From Ricordea florida (lineage: Eukaryota; Cnidaria; Anthozoa; Corallimorpharia; Ricordeidae), in NCBI GenBank assembly GCA_949710005.1, contig OX453273.1, positions 6,716,206 through 6,780,205 of the forward strand: 64,000 bases of DNA, written 5' to 3'. The notes below the pieces were generated by a model. The model did no database searches and was not told where the DNA came from. It saw nothing but the letters and a program-made list of their open reading frames with translations. The position numbers and the translations under genes are program-made. Below are positions 53,568 through 64,000 of this stretch, piece by piece; within the stretch, counting starts at the first letter, position 1, and each line of letters opens with the position of its first letter.

Positions 53568-55529
53568 TCATTACAGTTGAAGTTAATTAACTTTTACAGA
53601 ATGCAGAGTTAGTCAGAATAATTATTATTATTTATTTAGGAACTGCACCCTATGTCTACTTGCAAAAATATCCTGCTGGCAGGAATCGAAGCAGAGTACC
53701 ATAAAACAAGGGTATTAAGATATTTCACAGTTCAAAGACTATTTCCAAATCAGTAAGTTAGTGACTTTTTAATACCCTTGGGATTAAATTAGTTTTGGAC
53801 AGTGCTTAGAGTATGCCAGATAAAATGACCTGTGTCCTGATCTGTGGAATGTGACCTCCATTTTGGAACTGCAAGGCATTAGAAAGCTGTTTGCTGGCAG
53901 GAATTTCCAAGTTCATTGCTTTAACCAGCAGATGTAACGTTTCTGTCATGATCTTCATGCTTGCAAATTGAAGTAGCTTTCAGAGGAGAAATTGTAATAT
54001 GAACTGTCTGAAGGGATTATTGATAACAATAATGATGATATTAATAATAATGTATAAAAATCATGTAGCACAAGTATGGTCAGTGTTTGTACACAAGTTA
54101 AAACTAAATGAGGAAAAACAAGATGATGCATTCTTCACTGCCCATGACAGCCACCGTTAAGGTTCCCAGGGGACCTTCTTTCATCTTGCACAGCACTAAG
54201 GGTTACTGCATTGTGGCAGTGAACAGAAACAGGCCTTCAGTTTTAGGCTGTTTTTGTTCAAGTAGGGATGTTTTGTCTGGAAAGAAGTGTGAGTAAAAAT
54301 AATTACTTAGGAAATAACCAGATTATACAATCGATCCAAGGCATTTTAGCGAAGATTGCATAGGTACAGTTTGTTAGAAAAGCAAAGAAATGAAAGGAAC
54401 ATTACTTAGTAGGAAGTATTTGTAAGAAATGGATATTATGATCCAACAATTACAAGATATAGTAAAATTCAACATTTTTGCCCAAAATCAAAACCTTGGT
54501 TTGAAACTGTGAGCTCATTAGTATTACAGTGGAGGATTTGAGTCCATGGAGTGGAATAGATTAAAGAACCTATGCAGAATGTCTATGGGACCCTATAATT
54601 TACAGTTTACTAGAAAGCTGAACATTTTCAGAGTCTCAACAGTGCTCATTTGAGAATTTAATTCTCCTTTTTCTAGATACAAAATGTACAGTGTACCATG
54701 GTTTACAATAGTTTTGAACTTTTAAAATAAATTAGTTGTATGTATCAGTTATACTTATTTTTAAAATATTATACCAGTAACTAGACATTTAATTTACCTT
54801 AGTTATATGTGGAGCCTACATTGGTACAGGAGGCAAGCAAAATTCATTTTGATCAGAAGTATATGGGTCTTCAAATAAAAAGCAACTCCTATAGCATTCC
54901 CAATCATGCAATCTGATTGGATAACATACAGTACCCACTACCTATTCATCAATAATAGTAATAATGAATACCTAGTTGCAGAGACACCAGTGCTTACAAC
55001 AAAACAATATACTTTATACAATTAAAGTCTAAAGAAGTTGCACTAAAACAATTAGACTGTAAGTACCTGGTCATCCTTATAGAAGGTCCGCACAGAAACA
55101 CACTCAAACATTTGAAAAAAAAACTTGTATTGCCAACACTAATGGTTTAAAGCAAATTACAGAAAAGCAGCAATTGGTTTTTGTATTTACAAAATCAAAT
55201 CGCTTTGGCATGTGTACTTACTTAGTACTTAAATGTTATGAGAATCTACTGTGTGCTAAAATATTTTACAATACTATTGTTACTTTCTCAGAGAATTTTA
55301 ATTTCGAAAAGTTATATTCAGTTTTCTTCGATAAAATCCTGTAAAAAGCCTCTCCTTTCTTTAGCTGGAATCCTAGCTCTATTTAACTTGTTTTTCAACA
55401 TACAATGACCGTGATTCCAATAAAATTTCTTTAGAGCTACTCTCTAATATTTTTTATCCCGTGGCTTGTGGTTTCTGATTCTCCTGGTTTATCGTCTTTA
55501 ATACGTATTCTAGTTTGGAGAACTAAAAA
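53568..55529. other. LIG4 3' flank / intergenic
   Basis: No gene is recognised. AATAAA-type signals near 54725 could end the LIG4 transcript but are unproven. The rest is AT-rich single-copy-looking sequence. Confidence 0.4.
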
Positions 55530-55534
55530 AAATA

Positions 55535-55790
55535 ATTCCAAGACTTTGTGATGTTTTGCGAGATTATTAAGAGTGGATGTCTCTAAAAATCGAAGAAAAA
55601 TAAAAAAATCGCGGACATTGTCAAAAATTCGTTTCGTCCCATTTTTTGTCTACAGGTAGCTATAGGTACTACCTAAAGTGAAATGAGGTTAGTTTGTGTA
55701 AATATTCATTTTGACGGGAATAAACCGTTATGAATTGCATTATCGAAAATGAGTGCGTGCGAGCTCGAAATTATGTAGTTTTCAGGCCGA
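55535..55790 (+). repeat. left terminal inverted repeat (diverged)
   Basis: Pairs with 62549-62821; the 19-bp exact core is at 55711-55729. Confidence 0.7.
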
Positions 55791-56841
55791 CCTTAGATGA
55801 ACTAAAATGCGACAGCAGGAACTGCCTAGCTATAAATATATATAGTTGGCCTTCCTTTACCAAGATATACTGATATTTTTTGTATCGTGTCCTTCCTGGT
55901 GAAACCACGGGTTAATTACCAGAGGACGTCTTCGCCATTTTTAGTTCACGTCAAACCCAGCCTAATATATAGTGGCAAAAATGCATGTGGTGGTGTCTCA
56001 AAATTTCCAGCAATACTATCACGAGGGCTTATAAGGTAGGTCTTCAAATTTATCGTTTCATTTCTCTGGTATCTTCTACTGTTTCAATATACCAACCAAC
56101 CAAACTTCGGTAAAATTGTAAATGGCGCCATATTGAAATGAACAAAATCAACATTGCAGTGACACAAGCAAACCATTGTTTGAGTCGCAGCCGCACTTAG
56201 CTTGTTATGTTTGCTTTGATATCAATAGTTCTTTACCTTAGAAATCTTTTATAGGCCCTTATTATGCCGCTTGGAAGATACTTTCGAAATACTGTCCTCT
56301 GCAAGTTGGTGTAAAGGGGGCCGACCGGCGCACTCATTGAAGCCACTGAGCCGGTGATGAGTAAACTTTGAAAGTTACTTGTTGTCGTCATTTTCTATAG
56401 CGCGTCGCAACCCAGTTTGGTTTAGTCGACTTTGATCCTAATTTTGGCTTTTTTGACGTCCCACACACAAAAGATCCCGTACAACACGGCAGGCACCGCT
56501 AGCGATTTGCACAGGTTCCTGTTTGCGTATCGACCGCGTGACATGTGATAATCTGTCACGTAACCAGCTGATGAACTAACAATACATTCTGCAACACAAA
56601 TGAAATCGAAACAAATATATTGCCCTAATGAACAAAAAAGATACAACAAAGAAACAGACTTAACAAAACGTCACAAATTTATAACGTACAGTGTAAATTT
56701 TATGGAACGAAAACAACGATTTAATTTTCCCACGGGGAAAAAATGTAACCAGTTAACGAAAGTAAACAAAAAGCAAAAGCGTAACAATCGTCGATAAAAG
56801 GAATAAAGATAACGGTTGCTTAAACTCCAGCAGAAAAAAAA
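55791..56841. other. upstream region of the zinc-finger gene
   Basis: No gene is recognised. Only short open frames on both strands. It presumably holds the promoter, but no clear TATA or initiator stands out. Confidence 0.35.
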
Positions 56842-59800
56842 ATGTCTTGTTCTTTCCTTGATATTGTTGGTGGCGTTTGTGGTGTAGAGGAACGCGCAAG
56901 GCATCCGTCCACTCAGACAGTATCACTGTCATCGCGCAGCAAGGATATCAGAAACCACAAGAGTTTTTTACAGTTTTCAGGTGTTGAGACAGAGATAGAA
57001 CTTATCTTAGCAAGAAGCGGGATTTTCGCGAAGCCCGTCAATTTTTCGGAAATGACTGTTTGCCCGTTACATCGATCAAGCCTTGGAATCGGATGGAGAA
57101 GAGCTAGTAGATTATGTTCTGTGCCTCAAGATGTCTCCGGTCACAAAAAAGAATTAGAAAAAGTACCCGCAGCAGAAAGGGGAATTAGTTTGCAGCAATC
57201 AATACACATTTATGAGCTTACGAAATACCTCGTACCCGTCGGATCAGGTAGGCGACTACAATGTTTATTTTCACTTTATGCAAGGATAAACATCCGCGTA
57301 TAGCTTCTCATTTCACGCAGGGTACTTGGCGGAAATCACAGAGTTCGTATCCTTACTTCAAATCACTTCACTGCCGCGTAAAATAACGCCAAGTTTAACA
57401 GCTAAATTATTTTCATGTCTCACGAGTTTTCAGGATTTTTGCAAATACTTTTACGTCGGAATCTTGAGCAAACACTGGCATTTACTCAGCATTTTCACCT
57501 TCTTCAAGACTTATTCAAAAGGGGAACAGTCGAATTAAAATATTTTACAGATATTAGAATTCCTTCCAACAGTGCTCGGAAAAAAGGAAAGGAACGTAAA
57601 AGACTGACTTATGACAAGGTAAAATACAGATTGCGTAATCAATTTGAGGTTTGTGGGGCTTTTTTCTGGGCTAGGTTTGTTCCTTTGCCACATTCAGAGC
57701 TATTTGTTTAAGGGGGATGTGTAAAGTAGAAGAAAATAAATTAATTCTTTCTCTCCAAATATTAAAGGCATTTGTGTGCGATGTCGACAGTCCCTGGCAA
57801 AAACAAAAAATCAGTTAGAATCGCAGGATTTGGGTGCCACAGGAGGCGTGGAAAACATCGCAGAAGGTCGATGTGGTCTCAGCTTGGTGAGTTTCTTCAA
57901 AGTGTTAATGAAAGTGGAAAACCTCAACGCATTCTCTGAATTCTCCCTTCTCTGCCCTTTTCAGCGGTTCAACCCACGCGGGAGAAGGGTATTTCCAGGA
58001 TAAATTGCATGCGCATCCTCAAAATGCCGCCATTGCAGCCGGTCAATGACTGGGCAAGACCATACATGGCACAAGAATTGGAAAAGAGTGCCCTGCGCGG
58101 ATAGCCAATCAAATCCCAGAATATTGCCAAATCATAAAGGTTTTAAATTAATATACGGCTTCTAAAGTTTTTTCTAAATGCTCCAAATGGAAAATAATAC
58201 TGAGTAGTAACTGGATAAAGATACCAGGATAGGTTATCAGTCAATTAAATTAATTATCAAATATTACTTTCCAGCTCGCATGCGACTTGCGCTTTTATAC
58301 ACGACACCTCGCGCTTGCACACGGTTCATCTCATTTTGAAGCCATCCAAAGCAATGTGTTCACTTTTTCGTCAGGTTGATGACCAAGCGAGTGACTTTGA
58401 TATTCCTGCCATTACTTGTCCTGTAACTGTTGGTGATGAATCACTGCCAGGAGGTTCCACATCCAGACGGCAGAGCCTTTTTTTTCCGCAAGAAGATTTC
58501 GAAGAGAGTGATGAAGGCTCCAGTCTAGACAACGAGTGCCAGGTGCAGCTTAATCGCTTCTTACAGCTTCGAGACGTCAGTCCAGTACGTCACACGTTAT
58601 CAGTGCCGTGGAATACAGCGCACGAGCGTACTAAACGCAGATACGTGCTACGGAAAGCTCAACAATGTATATCTGCAATGCTTGATCTCCTGGCACCTGA
58701 AAATTCGCAAGAACTGTGGACGGAGCTTTGTGATCGTCATGCTGTAAGCAGAGAGAGTCAGGTTGTGGTCGTGGGCAGAAGTGAAAAAGAGACGGAGCTT
58801 CTTAGTGCATTTGCTGAGAGCTACTTGAACGCGCAACATTGGAGCACCAGACGACAAATACTCTCTTTGATGGCAGATAAGTTATCCCTGAAGGAGATGA
58901 GAGAGTTTATTCCAGCTGTTACTAGCTATCGCTACAACATTGCCAGACGCCACAGGCTGTTAAATGGAAGAGCTGCTCCTCTTCCAAACCAGGATAAAAA
59001 GAGAATGAGGATTGAACCTGTAAAATTAGAACATTTTGTTTCTTTCATAACGAGTCCACACGTAATTCAAGATGTTCCTTTTGGGGAAAAACTTCTGAAA
59101 TTGTCAACTGGCGAGATCATAAAAACACCCAACGTGATCAGAACAATGATACCAGAGCGCATTGTCCAGCAGTATCAACAATACTGCTGTGAAACCAACT
59201 TTGAGCCTATGAGTAAGAGAACCCTACAAAGAGTTTTGACCGTGTGTTCTGCATCTGTTCGCAAGTCTTTGCAAGGACTTGATAACTTTTCAGCACAAGG
59301 AGCGGAAGCATTTGATCATTTAGAGAAACTCGTAGACAAGCTTGTTGACTGTGGAAAGACTCAGCAATGGGCGAGGGAAATTAAGCAGCAACTTCGTTTG
59401 TCGAAGCAGTACCTAAAGGGCGACTACAAGATGGGTGCATATTTTATAATTATGCGTTGCCTTTGCGGAAGTGATGTAGTAGACTTCTTACTATGATACA
59501 CGGCTACCTTTTTCTTTCTCTCCAAGTCCTTTTTATGCTTAATTCATGAAACAAGAGTTTGCAATTTACCGTAATACGCTTACACACATGTATGCAACGC
59601 TGGGAATCGGTTAAGTAATGTTTTTGAAATGTCGATGCGCAAGCGTTGCTTTGCAAATATGCACTGAATCACGGGATTGTCTTTTAATCTTTTTTTTAGG
59701 TACATGCAGTGGAGTCCTCAGAGGTTCCCGATCACTGTCGAATTTATGCACTAAGTGATCCAAGCAATGCAGAATTTCGGGGCTCCTGCGACCATCTCCA

Positions 59801-61689
59801 CAAAGAGTCATGTGTGCAGTGTTATGAGTTAGAGGAAGTCATGCGTATCATAGAAGATGAGTGTTCAGTTGCGCTCTCGTCAGCAGAAAATCAAGCTGAC
59901 ATGCTGCATACTATCAAACAAGCAAGAGATGATATCATTAGCTGGAAAGCCCATCAGCTACGTTCAGTCCACCAAGCTGAGGCAAAGCATTCAGTTTTAG
60001 CCAAACTCGACAGCCGATCGGTGCTGTTAGTCCAAGACTGGGCAATGAAATATATGCCCCGAAAATATCGAGAGGCACAGTCAGATTGGTTTGGGAAGCG
60101 AGGATTGCCATGGCACATTAGCGTTGCCATAAGACGGTCAGAGGGTTCTGAGCACTTTGAAACGCAGACACTTGTTCACGTGTTTCAAAGTTGCGCCCAA
60201 GACAGTGTGACTGTGGCTTCGATAATGCTTGACTGCCTCACTACCCTGAAAAAGGAAATTCCAGACCTGGAAATGGCTTATTACAAACAAGACAACGCTG
60301 GCTGTTATCACAGCGGAAATTCAATCATCTCAGCGAAGCTGGCCGGTGATGCCGTAGGAGTGGCTGTTGTAAGAAACGACTTCTCGGACCCTCAAGGTGG
60401 AAAGGGGGTATGTGATCGCAAAGCAGCAACAATCAAAGGAGACGTTGGAAGGTACGTAAACGAAGGCAATGATGTCATCAACGCTTTACAGCTCAAAACA
60501 GCCATTGAATCTGGCCAAGGAACCACAGGAGTGAACGCAAGATATGTTGCTGCCAAGCCGTCAAGCACCTTTAATATCAAATGGGATGGCATAAGCTTAC
60601 TCAACAATTTTGAGTACAATGAAACTGGCGTACGAGTGTGGAGAGCATTCAATGTGGGTTCCGGTAAAGTAGTGCCATGGGCAAAGTTCGAAGGAGTCAT
60701 GAAGCAGCCCGAAAAATTGGAAATCCTAGAACCCCCATCGCAGAATGTAAGTGGCGCACCGCCTTTCAAGATTGTGAGACATCGACATATCAAGAAAAGC
60801 TCTGTCAAAGCAGATTTCTCAACTGAAAACGAAAACCAAGATCGAAGCAGTATTGGTCAAAATAAGCTAGATGACATGCTTTTCCCGTGTCCAGAGGATG
60901 GATGTGTAAAAGCATACAGTCGCTTTGCAAACCTCCAGACACACCTAGATACTGGAAAACACCAAATGATGCTCGAACAGGAAACTCTCTACGATAGAGC
61001 TAAAAGAGAATATTCTTCCAAGCTGACGGAGGGATGCAGTCGAATTCCAAGCGTTCAAGTTACTGTCCAAGCAAATGTTGACGCCTTGCCGCCTCTTCCG
61101 ATGGGTTGGGCCCTGAAGACTATTAAGAAAAAGGTGCGGTTTACAAAGAAACAGACTGAATTCTTAACTGACCAATTTCAAAAAGGGGAACAACGTGGAC
61201 GGAAAAGCGATCCACAGGAAGTTTCGAAAGCAATGAGCTTAGGAAGAGACCAAGCGGGGGAACGCCGATTTCAACCTGATGAAGTCCTTACGTCGCAGCA
61301 GATTAGTGGCTTCTTTAGCCGTCTTTCAGCAAAGAAGCAATTAGAAGTTACAGCCGCCGGTAACGAAGCAAAAGCTAGTGAAGTCTCAGAAGTGGCCATG
61401 GAGAGTGCCGACGAGGACGAAATTTCCGCCGAAGCTGAGAGTCATCTATCTGCTGTGTGTGCAAATGTGATGAAAGATGTGGCTATCCAGCATCCGATTG
61501 TATCTTTCGATCTTAACATCTGCGAACTTGTAAAAAAACGTACACTCACAACTTTAAGAGTGGATAGGCTGAGACATGTGCATAGACCTTGGGCTGGATA
61601 TTTCTGACATTTCACCTCAGAAGAGGAAAAAGCCATACATCGCACGACTCACACAATTAGTCCAGGAGTGTACCTGCACTTCCAAGTAA
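56842..61689 (+). CDS. multi-copy cnidarian zinc-finger / transposase-like protein, probably decaying
   Basis: Exons 56842-57247, 57768-57886, 58375-59430 and 59700-61607 (61689 if a frameshift is allowed) join in phase; about 1,190 codons. Exon 1 has CPLHRSSLGIGWRRAS, and the exon 1/2 join makes PVGSGICVRCRQ, a Cys/His zinc-binding start. Exon 3 has AQHWSTRRQILSLMADKLS and TIPERIV-type TMIPERIVQQYQQYC. Exon 4 has PDHCRIYALSD, VQDWAMKY (Asp640), KQDNAGCYHS (Asp725), GKGVCDRKAATIK, a C2H2 finger (CPEDGCVKAY..HLDTGKH, about 925-950) and a homeodomain-like tail (RFTKKQTEFL..FFSRLSAKKQ). I recall this as a large family of uncharacterised cnidarian proteins; its function is unknown. The exon 3 donor is AAG|AT instead of AAG|GT, and a 2-bp loss near 61571 shifts the last 40 codons, so this copy is probably inactive. 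Confidence 0.75.
59431..59699 (+). other. intron 3 with a broken 5' splice site
   Basis: Family homology and phase both place the exon end at CTACAAG (59430), but the next bases are ATGGGT, not GT. The acceptor TTTTTTTAG at 59699 is normal. The next GT, 4 bp further, would shift the frame to an early stop. Confidence 0.65.
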
Positions 61690-62548
61690 CTGAGCACTGT
61701 ACGTTTCACGAATAACTGATTCGCGCGCTAATTATAAAAGGCGGTGCGTATACAATTCTTAAGAGAGCGTTGCGTGACAGCAGAGTTCTACATATCGCAT
61801 TTCAGTAACTCGAGCTCGCCACTACTTGTGGCATCTCTCGCAATTTGTGTTGACGATTTTCAGTATATTCGAAACTGGCGAGTGCAGAAGGCGCAGAGGG
61901 GATGCAAATGCTCAAATTCATGTTCACTGGATGCGAAGCAAACGTAAACTAACGGCTGTGTGTCAAATTTTACCTGTTGTGTGCAATTCAATTGTTCAAC
62001 CTGTTTTCTGCAGAATTATGCGGAATTATGGCGCGATTCACAGGGTAGGAAAAGTCGAAATTTGTTTCTCCTGTCTCAGTGTATGAACATAAAGTGTAGT
62101 TGTAGACATTTTAATATGTTGCTAGTCATTTCAAAGGCCAGTGAAGATGTAACTGACCAAAACAGTTATTTGTGTACAACGCGTTTCATTTTGTTTTTAT
62201 GCATCTCATTATGGCGTCATGGTATTTAACCGAAATACGGCGGGTGATCATCTTTTGATTGTCAAAGGTCCCAAAGAAATAAAACCCAAATCGTAAAGAA
62301 CTATCTTTCAAGGCTTCTTGGAAGTGTTATTGTAAACTTTGAGACACTACCACATGTATTTTTGCCAAGCTATTCTAGGCCACCTTTGTCTTAATTTCAA
62401 AAGGCCGAAGATGTCGTCTCTTAACAGAGACGTAGCTCCTCCACGAATAACACGAGACAAAAACCATCACTTTGTTTCGATAAAGCAAGTCCAACTCTAT
62501 ATTTCTATCGCTAGAAAAGTCCTTCTGTTACATTTTTGTTCATATGAC
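61690..62548. other. 3' region of the zinc-finger gene
   Basis: No further gene is recognised. AATAAA at about 62277 could serve as a polyadenylation signal. Confidence 0.4.
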
Positions 62549-62821
62549 AACTGCCCGAAAAGTGCATAATTTCAGGATCGCGCTTGGTGAAATTTGAACA
62601 ATTGACCCGCCGAAAGTTTTCAACGGTTTATTCCCGTCAAAGTGCACATTTCAAACATCTAACCCGATTTCCGTTACTTTACTATATAAGGCTACCTATA
62701 GGCAAAAAATAAGCCAAATCGATTTTTGGCCGTGTCCGCGATTTTTTCGATAATCTTTGATTTTTACTGACATTTACTCTTAATTCGTGTTTCCTCAATT
62801 TCACATCTGGCTTCTTGGCGA
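62549..62821 (-). repeat. right terminal inverted repeat (diverged)
   Basis: Pairs with 55535-55790; the exact 19-bp core is at 62622-62640. Confidence 0.7.
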
Positions 62822-63088
62822 TGTAAATAAACAATGGAAGGAGTTATTTGAAGATCAATCAATCATTTCTTGTTTCTCCCTCTCTTTTTTGTCTTTTTGC
62901 TACTCTGCGCTAAATTAAATCATGCTCTATACTTGATTTTTCTTTCACTACGAAAGTTAAGTTTTAAATTTCATTTCATTTGAATTGCCCTTTGTCTACA
63001 TGTGGCCATTGTTCAAGGCACGGTAACATCGGCGTTCTTGATCTTGGAGTCTTGGCTTAGGCTGCATCTATTTGGGGGATCCATTCAT
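62822..63088. other. 3' flank of the F-box gene
   Basis: AT-rich, nothing recognisable; it presumably contains the 3' end of the minus-strand F-box transcript. Confidence 0.4.
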
Positions 63089-63475
63089 TTAAACACTTCT
63101 GCCCATCTCTACATCTAAAATACATCCCCAGGTCTCTGTACTCAGCGGTCCTAAATGGTTACTTGGTAAATCGTCAACAGAGTTAGGTTTGCTAAACTGG
63201 CCCTGATGCCAACGCTTTTTAACGCCGTTCACTCCGTAGTTGTGGATGAAGATCGCTCGCCACCAGAGACCGTCTTTTCTGTCTTTCTCTATCTCTTCAC
63301 GATCAAGAAAATTACATTTCTTCTTCCAAAGCAAATCGGAGTTGTAAATGAAATCGTACCAGCGTTTACAAGTTTGGGAGGCCTGACAAAGGCTTTTCGC
63401 ATCCAAGTAAGTGAAAATCTCAATCGAAATCTCTGGAGGAAGAACTGTTACGAAATCCGATTTTATCAATTCCAT
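63089..63475 (-). CDS. FBXO48: F-box only protein 48-like
   Basis: Single-exon, 128 residues. The F-box lies at about residues 9-55: VLPPEISIEIFTYLDAKSLC then QASQTCKRWYDFIYNSDLLW. It is followed by GLWWRAIFIHNYGVNGVKKR and a conserved C-terminal TETWGCILDVE. The same layout occurs in vertebrate FBXO48 (LLPAEITFKIF, NSDSLWK, WRVILLRNY, DTWGEILEAE), which is about 155 residues, so this copy is slightly shorter at the N-terminus. Expected role: substrate adaptor of an SCF ubiquitin ligase binding Skp1. The start at MELIKSDFV is the only in-frame ATG ahead of the F-box. It has no introns and no disruptions. Confidence 0.88.
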   Translation of the reverse strand: MELIKSDFVTVLPPEISIEIFTYLDAKSLCQASQTCKRWYDFIYNSDLLWKKKCNFLDREEIEKDRKDGLWWRAIFIHNYGVNGVKKRWHQGQFSKPNSVDDLPSNHLGPLSTETWGCILDVEMGRSV

Positions 63476-64000
63476 AAATCCTTACAACACTAACACATTC
63501 AATCTGTGTTACATATGTTTTTCTTCACTCCTTTTCTGTTGCTTGTATTCAACATTGTCTTTCCAACCAAAGCGAAACTGTACTAACGTTGTACAATCAA
63601 CTGTTTTGTTTACGCGTAACTCAGCTGAGGTCATGCAGCGAACGACGCCTCGCGTATCCTCGCGGGAACCGACGCGGGAACCAGCTGTTATAGCAACCAT
63701 GTGAACGTCGAATATCCCTTCCAGCGGTTTCCCCCATTGACAGTAGTGCTTCAGAAAAAGATTTTAATAGACTTTATACAAGGTGTGTTGAGATGAAATT
63801 CGAGAATTATAGGCCTTTACTTAGTGCGCACTATTTGCTCAATTCACTGGCATGTCTCTCGTATGTCGTTTTGCGACGTTTTGAGCCGTTCTGTGGCTGG
63901 CTGTTTTCAGGCGAAGAATGCGAGCTCAGCTGGGTAAGTGTAGAAGTTCCATTAGCGTCTCTGGGCTTTTCCTCAACCCTTCCTGCTGGTGTAAGAATCT
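63476..64000. other. upstream region of the F-box gene
   Basis: Probably contains the promoter of the minus-strand gene, with GC-richer sequence at 63620-63690. No second gene can be supported before the window ends. Confidence 0.35.

Larger units (their letters stand above)
55535..62821. mobile_element. 7.3-kb candidate DNA transposon carrying the zinc-finger gene
   Basis: The left flank (about 55535-55790) and right flank (about 62549-62821) are diverged inverted repeats. The reverse complement of the right arm shares, in the same order, ATTAAGAGT, TAAAAATC, AAAATCGCGGACA, ATTTTTTG, AGGTAGC, the exact 19-mer TTGACGGGAATAAACCGTT and GAAATTATG..TTTTC. They bracket the four-exon gene at 56842-61689. 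Exact ends and a target-site duplication could not be fixed. The arms look old. An alternative is chance insertion of two copies of another repeat either side. Confidence 0.6.

Noticed and set aside
57326-57711. Two overlapping open frames between exons 1 and 2 of the zinc-finger gene
   Set aside because: They lie in an intron whose flanking exons join in phase and complete a conserved PVGSGICVRCRQ motif.
60392-60808. 138-codon minus-strand open frame
   Set aside because: Antisense shadow of the conserved exon 4 of the zinc-finger gene.

Overview
The window looks like nuclear DNA of an anthozoan cnidarian, most likely a reef coral. The reasons are a 30-exon animal-type DNA ligase IV gene, an F-box gene resembling FBXO48, a large zinc-finger protein family I associate with cnidarian genomes, and very dense small inverted-repeat elements. 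Identity is inferred from protein similarity recalled from memory; no search was run.

Layout. 1-22.5 kb holds no clear host gene and is a stack of inverted-repeat elements. (a) About 217-6897 is a giant foldback whose arms are a 9-bp-based minisatellite (4.2 kb left, 0.65 kb right) around nested hairpins and a heptamer array. (b) 8148-8345 and about 8588-9832 are smaller inverted-repeat elements. (c) 10007-14806 has about 0.8-kb terminal inverted repeats and carries decayed remains of a zinc-finger/transposase-like gene, broken by a 496-bp Harbinger-like MITE with a TTA duplication. (d) 15927-20212 has about 0.5-kb inverted ends, a CTTCTT duplication and arrays of a subterminal motif; a decayed Penelope-like reverse transcriptase sits inside it. 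(e) 21652-22459 is an 808-bp foldback with a fragment of a Harbinger-like transposase.

22.7-53.6 kb is one complete LIG4 gene (+). All 30 exons join in frame to 920 codons plus stop, with the ligase, BRCT and XRCC4-binding parts in order. Its introns hold many MITE-like hairpins, dispersed repeats and microsatellites. A full-length Ty3/gypsy LTR retrotransposon (45155-50224, 239-bp LTRs that read as identical, ATCAT duplication) lies in intron 24, ending only 27 bp before exon 25.

55.5-62.8 kb holds a four-exon gene (56842-61689, +) of about 1,190 codons, flanked by diverged inverted repeats. The element at 10-14.8 kb carries what looks like an internally deleted relative of the same gene between its own inverted repeats. 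Together they suggest this protein family is the transposase of an autonomous DNA transposon that I do not recognise as a described type. 63089-63475 (-) is a small single-exon FBXO48-like gene.

Working together: LIG4 joins DNA ends in non-homologous end joining, and FBXO48-like is probably an SCF adaptor. The rest is mobile or repeat DNA.
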